Below are positions 7,734 to 14,823 of a stretch of DNA of 49,874 nt, in pieces. Source of the stretch: JAAFIP01 sp031390175 (GTDB lineage: Bacteria > Pseudomonadota > Gammaproteobacteria > Burkholderiales > Burkholderiaceae_C); contig JANMTF010000339.1 in the NCBI GenBank assembly GCA_031390175.1, forward strand, positions 1 through 49,874. Reading direction: 5' to 3'. Both the position numbers and the translations under genes were made by a program. Under the pieces are notes generated by a model. That model worked only from the letters and a program-made list of their open reading frames with translations. It had not been told where the DNA came from and searched no databases. How positions within the stretch are numbered: the first letter of the stretch is position 1; every line of letters begins with the position of its first letter.

Positions 7734-8909
7734 ATGATGAACCATCGGATGCGCTTTGGCATATTTCTAGCGCCCTTCCACAAGCCAGGCGTCAACCCCA
7801 CGCTGGCGCTGGAGCAAGACCTCGAACTCATCCAGTGACTAGACCGCTGAGGCTACGACGAGGCTTGGTGCGGTGAGCACCACTCGGCGGGCAGCGAGAT
7901 CAGCGGCTGTCCCGAAATTTTTATGGCCGTGGCCTCGCAGCGCACCCGCAGTATCAAGCTAGGCACTGGTGTGGTGAGTGTCAGCTACCACAACCCGTTG
8001 TGGGTAGCCGAGCGCATCGTGCAGCTAGATCACCTGACCCGTGGCCGGGTGATGCTGGGCCTGGGCCCCGGCTCGCTGCCCAGTGACGGCATCATGGTGG
8101 GCCTGTCGCAAACCCAAACCCACCCGTTGCTGGAAGACGGCTTGGGCGTGATCATGAAACTGCTCAATACCGACGAGCCAGTGACCTTTAAAAACGACCG
8201 CTGGGACTTGCGCGATGCGCGCCTGCATCTGCGGCCCTATTCAACCCCGCTGTTTGACATGGTGGTGCCCGCCGTAGCCTCGCCCACCGGCCCCAAGCTG
8301 GCCAGCATGCATGGTATTGGCCTGCTGTCGATTAGTGCCACCACAGCGGCAGGCTTTGACGCACTGGCGCTGCACTGGGACGTGATGGAAGCGCAGGCCC
8401 AACATTACAAGACCCAGGTCGATCGCAACAAGTAGCGCCTGGTTGGCATGGTGCATGCGGCGGAGACGATGGATCAGGCCTATCGCGATGTCGAATACGG
8501 CATGGCGCAGTGGTTTGACTATATGCAGTCAGTGGCGGCGTTCCCGCAGATGGCGGTGCCGGGCAGCAACATTAAGGAAATGATCTCTTTCGTCAACGAC
8601 TCGGGCTTTGGCGCTATCGGCAAGCACGAGATGGTGAACGCCCAAATTGATCGGCTCTGGAAGCAGTCCAACGGCGGTTTTGGTGCCTACCTGCTGCTGG
8701 CGCACGACTGGGCTAATTTTGATGCCACCCGCAAAAGCCACGATCTGTTGGCACGCCATGTGTTCCCGCGCTGGCAGGGCCAAATGTCTACCCAAGCCGC
8801 CGCTGACCGAGCCCGCGCTGCGCGGCCTGAGCTGGCCGAGATCCACAGCAAAGCGGTAGAAGCTGCTACCCAACGCTACCAGGCTGAGACGGCAGCACGA
8901 GCGAGGTAG
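7734..8909 (+). pseudogene. Luciferase-like flavin monooxygenase gene with three in-frame stops
   Basis: One continuous frame of 391 codons encodes a bacterial luciferase-like (LLM class) flavin-dependent oxidoreductase. It starts MMNHRMRFGIFLAPFHKPGV after a good CAGGAGA ribosome site, continues GYDEAWCGEHHSAGSEISG, and has TGVVSVSYHNPLWVAERIVQ and LGLGPGSLPSDG. It is interrupted by TGA at 7836-7838 (codon 35), TGA at 7848-7850 (codon 39) and TAG at 8433-8435 (codon 234). Each stop sits where Trp is plausible (IQ-stop-LDR-stop-GYDEAW; DRNK-stop-RLVGMVH), and each is one G-to-A change from TGG. No frameshift is visible. It is most simply a recent pseudogene. The divergent FMN reductase gene would have supplied reduced flavin. 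Confidence 0.85.
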
Positions 8910-8935
8910 CTAGCGCTTGGCTGCGGGTCGCGTTA

Positions 8936-8998
8936 CTGTAGCAAATCGAGACACTGCCTGTTGACACAGACGGTACGCACACGTCCAATTTAGCGACA
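8936..8998 (+). promoter_or_regulatory. Upstream activating sequence A (pyp unit)
   Basis: The main site is CGTCC-AATTTAG-CGACA at 8982-8998; a further half-site TGACA lies at 8962-8966, 32 bp before the CGACA half. The block begins with CTGTAGCAAATCGAGAC (8936-8952), closely matched by CTGTAGCGAAACGAGAC in block B upstream of the dehydrogenase gene. The main site is centred about 106 bp upstream of the -24 GG of the sigma54 promoter at 9094. An extra perfect inverted repeat GACAC-TTG-GTGTC follows. It is the probable binding site of the sigma54 activator encoded at 24234. Confidence 0.65.
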
Positions 8999-9093
8999 CT
9001 TGGTGTCCTATCGTAGTGGGTGTGGGCTACAAGATCAGCTTATTTACTCTGTGAAATCAACGGCCTACGTGAAATAAGCGTCAGTAGAAGCAT

Positions 9094-9111
9094 ATGGCAT
9101 ACCAGTTGCTT
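9094..9111 (+). promoter_or_regulatory. Sigma54 (-24/-12) promoter of pyp-pcl
   Basis: ATGGCATACCAGTTGCTT matches the sigma54 consensus TGGCAC-N5-TTGC, with exactly 10 nt between the invariant GG and GC. The predicted start is near 9121, giving a short leader before the pyp ATG at 9139, which has AAGGAG upstream. Confidence 0.75.
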
Positions 9112-9138
9112 AAATACTAAAGCACAAGGAGATCTGCT

Positions 9139-9531
9139 ATGCGAATTGTCAAGTTTAGTGAGAACAGCGTTGCCAACGAACTCGCAAGAATGGGTGACGA
9201 TGAACTCGATTCGCTGGCCTTCGGTGCGATGGAGCTTGACCGCGATGGACGTATCCTGCGCTACAACGCCACCGAGGCAGATATCAGTGGACGCAACCAG
9301 ACGGGCATGGTGGGGCGCAATTTTTTTACGGATGTCGCGCCTTGCACGCGCAGTGAAGCGTTTGAAGGGCGCTTTCGCGCCGGTGTCAAGGCAGGCCGTA
9401 TGGATGTCCAGTTCACCTATGTGCTTGACCACGAAATGCTGCCTACCGAGGTGCGTGTGCGCATGCACCAAGTGGAAGGCACAGACACCTATTGGGTGTT
9501 GATCAAGCGGGTAACAGCCACTGTTGCGTAG
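9139..9531 (+). CDS. pyp: Photoactive yellow protein (PYP)
   Basis: 130-aa PAS-fold blue-light receptor. The residue numbering coincides with the Halorhodospira halophila protein: Y42 and E46 (RYNATEAD), S50 in place of T50, R52 (SGRN), the chromophore attachment Cys69 (DVAPCT), Y94 and M100 (LDHEML) are all present. The N-terminal cap (MRIVKFSENSVANELARMGD), LDSLAFGAMELD and the C-terminal TYWVLIKRV complete the fold. In the family, p-coumaric acid thioester-linked to Cys69 isomerises under blue light. The 5-aa C-terminal extension TATVA is slight. The gene overlaps the ligase gene by one base (TAGTG) and is driven by a sigma54 promoter. No output domain is fused, so the partner is unknown. 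Confidence 0.96.
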   Translation: MRIVKFSENSVANELARMGDDELDSLAFGAMELDRDGRILRYNATEADISGRNQTGMVGRNFFTDVAPCTRSEAFEGRFRAGVKAGRMDVQFTYVLDHEMLPTEVRVRMHQVEGTDTYWVLIKRVTATVA

Positions 9532-10733
9532 TGCCACACGATCTGACTCCCGCTGATGTCCAGGCCGTCATAGCCGATCTCGCGGGGACTGTGCTGGGCC
9601 TGGAGCCAGCGCAAGTCGTGGTGATCGATGCCGCGACGCGGCTTGAACCCGATGGGCTGGGGGTTGACTCGCTAGCGCTGCTCGAATTGGCGGCTGCTGT
9701 CTCCACTTTCTTTCGGCTACAGGAGTGTGAGCTCGAGGATGACCTGCTGCGTCGGCGCAGTGTGGGCGACTGGACAAGCACAGTCATGCGCGCTTGGGCA
9801 CACGGCTCGCGCAGCATCACGTTTGCCACATCGGGCAGCACGGGCACGCCGGTGCTGTGTACCCATAGCTGGGCCGCCATTGTTCAAGAAATGGATGCGC
9901 AAGCAGTGTTGTTCGCGGATCGCCAGCGGATTATTGGCCTGGTGGGGCCACGCCATATCTACGGTTTTCTTTTCTGCGCACTGCTGCCGCGCTGGCTGGG
10001 TGTGCCATTTGTCGATATCCGCGCCACTGCGCTGACCGGGCTTGCGGCGGTGGCACGCAGTAGCGATCTGGTAGTGGGCTTTCCGATGCGCTGGGATTTG
10101 GCTGCGACCCATGGCGCGTGGCAACCCGATGTGACGGGTGCCACATCTACCGGGCCGATCAGTGTGGCCACCGTGATGGCCCTGCGCGCCCGGGGCCTGG
10201 CGCGCATGGTAGAAATTTATGGCAGTTCCGAGACTGGCGGTATCGCTTGGCGCGATGAGCCCACCGACGTGCTGCACCCTTACGCCCACTGGTCACTGCG
10301 CAGCGACGGGCAGCTAGAGCGCGCCGACCCCGAGACACCGGGCAGGGCGCAGAGCATCGTGCCCCCGGACATCCTGGCAGCCAGCAAGGGTGGTCTTGTT
10401 GTCACGGGCCGCCGCGATGGGAAAGTGCAGGTGGCAGGAACGAACGTGTCGTGCGCGCATGTTGCAGGCCTTATTTCTGAGCATCCCGATGTCAGCGCGT
10501 GCGCGGTACGCCTCATGCCTGCAGATGAGGGGCGGCGGCTCAAGGCATTTATCGTTTTAAATGACTTTGCAAAAGAAGAAGCTGCGTTACCGGCGCTACG
10601 TGCCTGGATGCGGACACGCCTGAGCGTGCCCGAGACTCCCCTGGATGTGGTGTTTGGCAATGCACTGCCACGCGATGCGCACGGTAAGCTGGCCGACTGG
10701 CCCGCACGGCGGCGACATCTTGACTTGGCGTAA
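9531..10733 (+). CDS. pcl: p-Coumarate-CoA ligase, PYP-activation type, with N-terminal carrier-like domain
   Basis: 400 aa if started at the GTG overlapping the pyp stop; an ATG at 9492 in the same frame would give 413 aa. Residues about 1-85 look like an acyl carrier protein, with GLGVDSLALLELA placing a DSL-type serine at residue 47. The adenylation domain follows: P-loop TSGSTGTP (100-107), YGSSETGG (about 230), GRRDGKVQVAGTNVS (about 295) and the C-terminal catalytic Lys in LPRDAHGKLADW. It should activate p-coumarate for attachment to PYP Cys69. The domain is shorter than plant 4-coumarate ligases, as in the PYP-associated subfamily. No tyrosine ammonia-lyase gene, the usual source of p-coumarate, lies in this window. 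Confidence 0.88.
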   Translation: MPHDLTPADVQAVIADLAGTVLGLEPAQVVVIDAATRLEPDGLGVDSLALLELAAAVSTFFRLQECELEDDLLRRRSVGDWTSTVMRAWAHGSRSITFATSGSTGTPVLCTHSWAAIVQEMDAQAVLFADRQRIIGLVGPRHIYGFLFCALLPRWLGVPFVDIRATALTGLAAVARSSDLVVGFPMRWDLAATHGAWQPDVTGATSTGPISVATVMALRARGLARMVEIYGSSETGGIAWRDEPTDVLHPYAHWSLRSDGQLERADPETPGRAQSIVPPDILAASKGGLVVTGRRDGKVQVAGTNVSCAHVAGLISEHPDVSACAVRLMPADEGRRLKAFIVLNDFAKEEAALPALRAWMRTRLSVPETPLDVVFGNALPRDAHGKLADWPARRRHLDLA

Positions 10734-10743
10734 GGGGAAATCC

Positions 10744-10805
10744 CTGTAGCGAAACGAGACGGGGACGGCTGACACGTATCTGCGCATGCGTCCGATTACG
10801 CGACA
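10744..10805 (+). promoter_or_regulatory. Upstream activating sequence B (alcohol dehydrogenase unit)
   Basis: The main site is CGTCC-GATTACG-CGACA at 10789-10805, with a half-site TGACA at 10770-10774 (31 bp before the CGACA half) and the leading CTGTAGCGAAACGAGAC at 10744. Over about 60 bp the order and spacing of elements match block A upstream of pyp. The main site is centred about 108 bp before the -24 GG of the promoter at 10903. Confidence 0.65.
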
Positions 10806-10902
10806 TAAAAGCGTGCTGTTGAAGTTGAGCGAGTCGCTGATGCATTGAACCTTCCCAATGAAAACCAGCAAGGGAAGCCATCAGGTTTATCAGTGCCAAT
10901 GC

Positions 10903-10920
10903 ATGGCACGCAGGTTGCTT
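10903..10920 (+). promoter_or_regulatory. Sigma54 (-24/-12) promoter of adh-cobW-WD40
   Basis: ATGGCACGCAGGTTGCTT is a perfect match to TGGCACG-N4-TTGCT, the best of the three sigma54 promoters in the island. The predicted start is near 10930, about 54 nt before the dehydrogenase ATG, which is preceded by AGAGGAG. Confidence 0.85.
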
Positions 10921-10983
10921 ATGGGTATGGAAATCGAAAATTGCGTAACGCTCTAATTAACCACAAACAAGAGGAGACAACCG

Positions 10984-12027
10984 ATGAAAGCCGCCGTACT
11001 GCACCAATACGATAAGACGCTGAGCAGCGATGCCTTTGTACGCTACGAAGACGTGCCCGACCCGAAGATCGAAAGCCCTACTGATGTGATTGTGCGCATA
11101 GGCGGTGCTGGCGTGTGCCGCACCGACCTGCATGTGGTGGAGGGCATCTGGAGTGACAAGGTGGACGTCAAACTGCCCTACATCATGGGCCACGAGAACG
11201 CTGGATGGGTGGAGGCTATGGGCTCCGCAGTGACGGGACTGAAGGTGGGAGATGCCGTCATCTGCCACCCATTGGTAACGAGTGGCTACTGCCTGGCCTG
11301 CCGCCGAGGTGACGACATGCATGCTGAGGAAAGCCGCTTTCCGGGCATCAATGCCGATGGTGGTTATGCCGAATACCTGCGCACTGGTCAGCGCTCGCTT
11401 ATCAAGCTGCCCAAGACGCTGGCCCCCAAGGATGTTGCGCCGTACACCGATGCCGGGTTGACCGCCTACCGCGCGGCTAAAAAGGCCTCACGGCATTTGC
11501 TACCTGGTGAGTTCGCTGTGGTGATTGGGGCCGGTGGTTTAGGCCACATCGGTATTCAGGTTCTAGCTGCCTTGTGTGCGGCCGAGATCATCATCGTAGA
11601 TCGCTCCGATATGGCGCTGCAACTGGCCAAGGAGTGTGGTGCGCATCACATGGTCAAGGCTGACGGCAACGAACTGGCACGTGTACTAGAACTTACCAAA
11701 GGCAAAGGTGCCGAAGCAGTGATTGATTTTGTAGGTGAAGGCGATGCCGTGGCCAAAGGGCTGGCTATGACACGCAACGCTGGCAGCTACTACATCGTGG
11801 GCTATGGCGGCAAAATTGACTTGCCCACGATGGACATGATTACCAGTGAAAAAAGCATCATCGGTAACCTGGTGGGTACTTATCCCGAATTGGTGGAGCT
11901 GATGGCGTTGGCGGATCGTGGTCTGGTGCATTTGGCTACGCGTGAATACAAACTCAAAGATGCCAATCAAGCTCTGCTGGACTTGCATCACGGCAAAGTG
12001 AAGGGGCGTGCGGTATTAATTCCTTGA
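10984..12027 (+). CDS. Zinc-type alcohol dehydrogenase (MDR superfamily)
   Basis: 347 aa, full length for medium-chain zinc alcohol dehydrogenases. Catalytic zinc ligands C45 (GVCRTDLH), H70 and E71 (GHENAG) are present, as is the NAD-binding loop GAGGLGHIG with an acidic residue at the end of the following strand (IIIVDRS), favouring NAD. The structural-zinc lobe is altered: the usual Cys at positions 100, 103, 106 and 114 are Ser, Cys, Cys, Ala. Related dehydrogenases are encoded beside actinobacterial prm operons and oxidise 2-propanol or similar alcohols, so it most likely handles the monooxygenase product. It is first in a four-gene unit with CobW, WD40 and a small protein, behind a sigma54 promoter. 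Confidence 0.9.
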   Translation: MKAAVLHQYDKTLSSDAFVRYEDVPDPKIESPTDVIVRIGGAGVCRTDLHVVEGIWSDKVDVKLPYIMGHENAGWVEAMGSAVTGLKVGDAVICHPLVTSGYCLACRRGDDMHAEESRFPGINADGGYAEYLRTGQRSLIKLPKTLAPKDVAPYTDAGLTAYRAAKKASRHLLPGEFAVVIGAGGLGHIGIQVLAALCAAEIIIVDRSDMALQLAKECGAHHMVKADGNELARVLELTKGKGAEAVIDFVGEGDAVAKGLAMTRNAGSYYIVGYGGKIDLPTMDMITSEKSIIGNLVGTYPELVELMALADRGLVHLATREYKLKDANQALLDLHHGKVKGRAVLIP

Positions 12028-12082
12028 TCAGTGGCTTGGTTGTTTATTTGTTTGCACCGATCTAACCGCTCAGAGGATTCAG

Positions 12083-13099
12083 ATGACTCCCATTCCCGTT
12101 ACCGTACTCACTGGTTTTTTGGGCGCGGGTAAAACCACGCTACTGAATCGTTTGCTGCGCGATGCAGCGGGTAAGCGCTATGCCGTCATCGTCAACGAGT
12201 ACGGTGAGCTGGGCATTGATGGCGCACTGGTCGTAGGTGCAGAGGAAGAGGTCTACGAACTGAACAACGGTTGCGTCTGCTGCAAATTGCGCGGCGACTT
12301 GGTGCGGGTAGCCAGCAACCTGGTGCGCCGCCCTGGCGGCTTTGACGGCATCATCATCGAGACCACAGGCCTGGCCGACCCGGCGCCCATTGTGCAAACT
12401 TTCTATTTTGACGATCTGCTGCGCCAGCATACACGCCTGGACAGCGTGATTTGCGTGACCGACACCCGCCACTTGGCCACGCAGTTGCACGATGCACCAG
12501 AAGCTCAGGAACAGCTGGCGCAAGCTGATCTGGTATTGCTCAACAAGACCGATATGGCCAGCGACACGATGCTGGCCGAGGCTGAGCGCGCCGTGCAGCA
12601 AATCAATCCTACCGCCGAGGTGCGGCGCTCGGTACACGGTGACATTCCGCTGGAACAGCTACTCAACCGTGGTGCGTTTGACCTTGCCCGACTGCGTGTG
12701 CCTGCCGTACGCTTAGGCGCCGCACCGGCAGGTGTGTCAGCACACGTCTATCGCAAACCCGATGCGGGTCGCCACAGTGAAGGGTTGGGTAGCGTGTCGC
12801 TGAGTTTTAAAAGCCCCCTTGACCAAAGCCGCTTTATGCCGTGGTTGCAACGCCTGGTCGTCGAGCGCGGGGCTGACCTGCTGCGTGCCAAAGGTATCGT
12901 GGCGTTTGAGGGTGAGGAGCGTCGCTATGTTTTTCAAGCCGTCCACATGACGGTGGACAGCGGTCTAGACCGCGCTTGGACGAGGGACGAAGCCCGCGAG
13001 TCGAGGATGGTGTTTATTGGCCGTGGTTTGGACGCGCAAGAGCTGCGCAGCGAGCTTGCACATTGTTTAGCAGAAGGTGAAAGTGTGGTGCTGTCATGA
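12083..13099 (+). CDS. CobW/COG0523 family GTPase, putative metallochaperone
   Basis: 338 aa. The P-loop GFLGAGKT is at 11-18; the COG0523 metal-binding motif CVCC gives C64, C66 and C67; TTGLADPAP is the switch/Walker B region; NKTD (154-157) is the guanine-specificity motif. A C-terminal CobW_C domain follows (SVSLSFKSPLDQSRFMPWLQ onward) with the typical GEERRYVFQAVH. Family members insert or ration metals such as zinc or cobalt. Its place directly between a zinc dehydrogenase and a WD40 gene, with an ATGA overlap to the latter (13096-13099), suggests a dedicated metal-delivery role for the dehydrogenase or the diiron enzyme; that is inference. Confidence 0.9.
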   Translation: MTPIPVTVLTGFLGAGKTTLLNRLLRDAAGKRYAVIVNEYGELGIDGALVVGAEEEVYELNNGCVCCKLRGDLVRVASNLVRRPGGFDGIIIETTGLADPAPIVQTFYFDDLLRQHTRLDSVICVTDTRHLATQLHDAPEAQEQLAQADLVLLNKTDMASDTMLAEAERAVQQINPTAEVRRSVHGDIPLEQLLNRGAFDLARLRVPAVRLGAAPAGVSAHVYRKPDAGRHSEGLGSVSLSFKSPLDQSRFMPWLQRLVVERGADLLRAKGIVAFEGEERRYVFQAVHMTVDSGLDRAWTRDEARESRMVFIGRGLDAQELRSELAHCLAEGESVVLS

Positions 13100-14193
13100 A
13101 TGCCCCCACACCATTACTGGCATCGCTTGGGACACACTGGGAATTTGGCGCGCCCGTGGTGGCTGCCACCTGGGACACAGGAGGTCGCGCTGTAGGTTTT
13201 GCGCTAGGGGATGGGCAGTTGGCTGTGGCCAGTGCGAACTGGCTCAAAGGCCCGCGTGTTGTGCCCAAAGACGGAGGCGGAGTTACTTTGATAGCGGCAG
13301 AGGCACCTGCTCCCCAGCCCTTGCGTGTCGCTTGTCACCCGGATAGTTGCCTGTGCATTACCAGCGATGCGCGCGGCGGCTATCTCACCGGCGGTGATGA
13401 TGGGCGCATCGTGCACGTGCCGCGTGTGGGTGATCCCAAGGTACTGGTTCATCTATCTGGCTCCTGGATAGATGCCTTGGCATGCAACCGCAATGGTGTG
13501 CGCGTCTACGCCAGTGGCCGACGCGCGCAACGCTTGACTTTGGACGGCAGCTTAGGCGATGCCATTGACCTGCCTGCACCTGCTACCGCGATTGCCTTTA
13601 ATCCCGATGGACACTGCCTGGCCATTGCGCACAGCGGCGGTGTCACCTTGTGGTCCGATAAAGATCCAGTTCGACTCCTGGCCTGGCACGGCTACCACCG
13701 TACATTGGCGTGGAGCCCAGACGGCCGATATCTCGTCTCCGGCATGCAAGAAAATGCGCTGCATGGTTGGCGGGTTTCTGATGGTGGCGACATTGAGATG
13801 GGTGGCTACCCAGGGCAGCCGCTGTCGTTGTCGTTCGCACACGACGGACGTTATCTTGCCACCAGCGGCGGTATGCGCCCAGTGTGTTGGGGCTTTGACC
13901 CACCTGGTGGCGCAGACCAGCCCAAACAATGTGGTCTCGTCAGCAAAACACCAGTGAGCTGCATTAGCTGCCATCCACAGCAGTCCCTCATTGCTGCGGG
14001 CTATTTCAACGGTGCAGTACTTCTGTGCCAGCCGGGAAGCGACGAGGGGTTGTTTCTTAAAGGCTCGGGCGGTGGCGCAGTGAATGCGTTGACCTGGTCT
14101 GGAGATGGAAGCCGCATTGCGTTTGGTACACAAGAGGGCGAGCTAGGATGGCTGAGTTTGCCAGATACGTTGTTTCGTTCACGCGGCACTTAG
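13096..14193 (+). CDS. WD40-repeat beta-propeller protein
   Basis: 365 aa, probably one seven-bladed propeller filling the whole protein. WD-type strands recur: VVAATWDTGGRAVGFALGDG, RTLAWSPDGRYLVSGMQENA, SLSFAHDGRYLATSGGM, SCISCHPQQSLIAAGYFNGA and ALTWSGDGSRIAFGTQEGEL. There is no signal peptide, so it is cytoplasmic. Several repeats carry Cys/His pairs (VACHPDSCLC, ISCHP) that could bind metal. The start ATG overlaps the CobW stop (ATGA), implying translational coupling and stoichiometric production. WD40 propellers are protein-docking platforms; here the likely clients are the CobW GTPase and the dehydrogenase, but no function is established. Confidence 0.85.
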   Translation: MNAPTPLLASLGTHWEFGAPVVAATWDTGGRAVGFALGDGQLAVASANWLKGPRVVPKDGGGVTLIAAEAPAPQPLRVACHPDSCLCITSDARGGYLTGGDDGRIVHVPRVGDPKVLVHLSGSWIDALACNRNGVRVYASGRRAQRLTLDGSLGDAIDLPAPATAIAFNPDGHCLAIAHSGGVTLWSDKDPVRLLAWHGYHRTLAWSPDGRYLVSGMQENALHGWRVSDGGDIEMGGYPGQPLSLSFAHDGRYLATSGGMRPVCWGFDPPGGADQPKQCGLVSKTPVSCISCHPQQSLIAAGYFNGAVLLCQPGSDEGLFLKGSGGGAVNALTWSGDGSRIAFGTQEGELGWLSLPDTLFRSRGT

Positions 14194-14235
14194 TATCGCC
14201 ACAACTACCGTGCCTTCATTCAAGGAGTCTATTTC

Positions 14236-14430
14236 ATGAGCCAAGAGACCACCAGCAAAGACGAATTTTTCGCGCGACTGGCACGTATCTCTGAGGAGAT
14301 GATCGCGGCCTATGACAAAGATTTCGCTATGGGGGCGTTGGTTCTAGCTGCGCGCTTCATTGCAGAGGGAGAAAAGCGTGCAAATAACCCTGCAGCAGCA
14401 GCCGGAAATTCCAGTTCATTTCCAAATTGA
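14236..14430 (+). CDS. Small hypothetical protein (64 aa)
   Basis: 64 aa starting MSQETTSKDEFFARLARISE with a good AAGGAG ribosome site. A predicted helix-loop-helix (FFARLARISEEMIAAYDKDF, then MGALVLAARFIAEGEK) is followed by a low-complexity Asn/Ala/Ser tail. There is no signal peptide or membrane segment of useful length. It is the last gene of the adh-cobW-WD40 unit, 42 nt after the WD40 stop and before a terminator-like hairpin. I do not recognise a family. It could be a small partner of the dehydrogenase or GTPase. Confidence 0.65.
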   Translation: MSQETTSKDEFFARLARISEEMIAAYDKDFAMGALVLAARFIAEGEKRANNPAAAAGNSSSFPN

Positions 14431-14440
14431 TGAGAACAGT

Positions 14441-14485
14441 ATCAGCTTATGCTGATAAAATTGCTATTAATAATATAGCATTTTG
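14441..14485 (+). terminator. Tandem hairpins ending the adh unit
   Basis: ATCAGC-TTAT-GCTGAT (14441-14456) is followed at once by a second hairpin GCTAT-TAATAAT-ATAGC (14463-14479) flanked by AAAATT and ATTTT. The AT-rich second stem with a T run resembles a rho-independent terminator. It lies directly after the 64-aa gene stop and upstream of the prm regulatory region. Confidence 0.5.
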
Positions 14486-14566
14486 TATTTTCGTTCATTG
14501 ATATAAATCACAAATTTGCACAAAAGTACTATGCCATTTATCCTAAAAGAATATTCCTCAAGTGTA

Positions 14567-14615
14567 CGTCCCATGATCGGACGCGATGCCACGGCATGCG
14601 TCCCAGAACACGACG
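14567..14615 (+). promoter_or_regulatory. Upstream activating sequence C (prm operon), two tandem sites
   Basis: There are two complete sites. C1 is CGTCC-CATGATC-GGACG (14567-14583), a perfect inverted repeat with 5-bp arms. C2 is CGTCC-CAGAACA-CGACG (14599-14615). They are 32 bp apart centre to centre, about three helical turns. C2 is preceded by GCATG exactly as site B is, and is centred about 85 bp before the -24 GG, 21-23 bp (two turns) closer than in blocks A and B. C1 shows the full symmetric form of the motif. Confidence 0.7.
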
Positions 14616-14689
14616 CAGTTACGGTTGGCAGCACGCGCCTACAGTGCAAATACCTATAAGAAATACGAAGACATTAGGGTTATCGAGCG

Positions 14690-14707
14690 GTGGCATAGAA
14701 ATCGCTT
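14690..14707 (+). promoter_or_regulatory. Sigma54 (-24/-12) promoter of the prm operon
   Basis: GTGGCATAGAAATCGCTT has TGGCAT and TCGCTT with the required 10 nt between GG and GC; the -12 element departs from consensus by one base (TCGC for TTGC). The predicted start is near 14717, leaving a leader of about 107 nt before prmA. The rest of the 393-nt intergenic region 14431-14823 holds the tandem hairpins and sites C1/C2; I see no gene in it. Confidence 0.7.
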
Positions 14708-14823
14708 TATAGGAAATAGGGCTGGGCCCGTGTGCGTTGATATCTGAGCGACTTCATCGCCCAAACATCAGCGAACTTTTAGTAACGTTGCAATTAGACA
14801 CACACTTTGTAAAGGAGAATCTC

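Noticed and set aside
7836..8435. Recoding of TGA as tryptophan or selenocysteine in the monooxygenase gene
   Set aside because: One of the three stops is TAG, other genes use TGG for Trp and TGA as a stop normally, and no selenocysteine hairpin is evident. A pseudogene is simpler.
14500..14520. IHF-like site AATCACAAATTTG near the prm regulatory region
   Set aside because: It has one mismatch to consensus and lies upstream of the activator sites, not between them and the promoter, where IHF would help looping.
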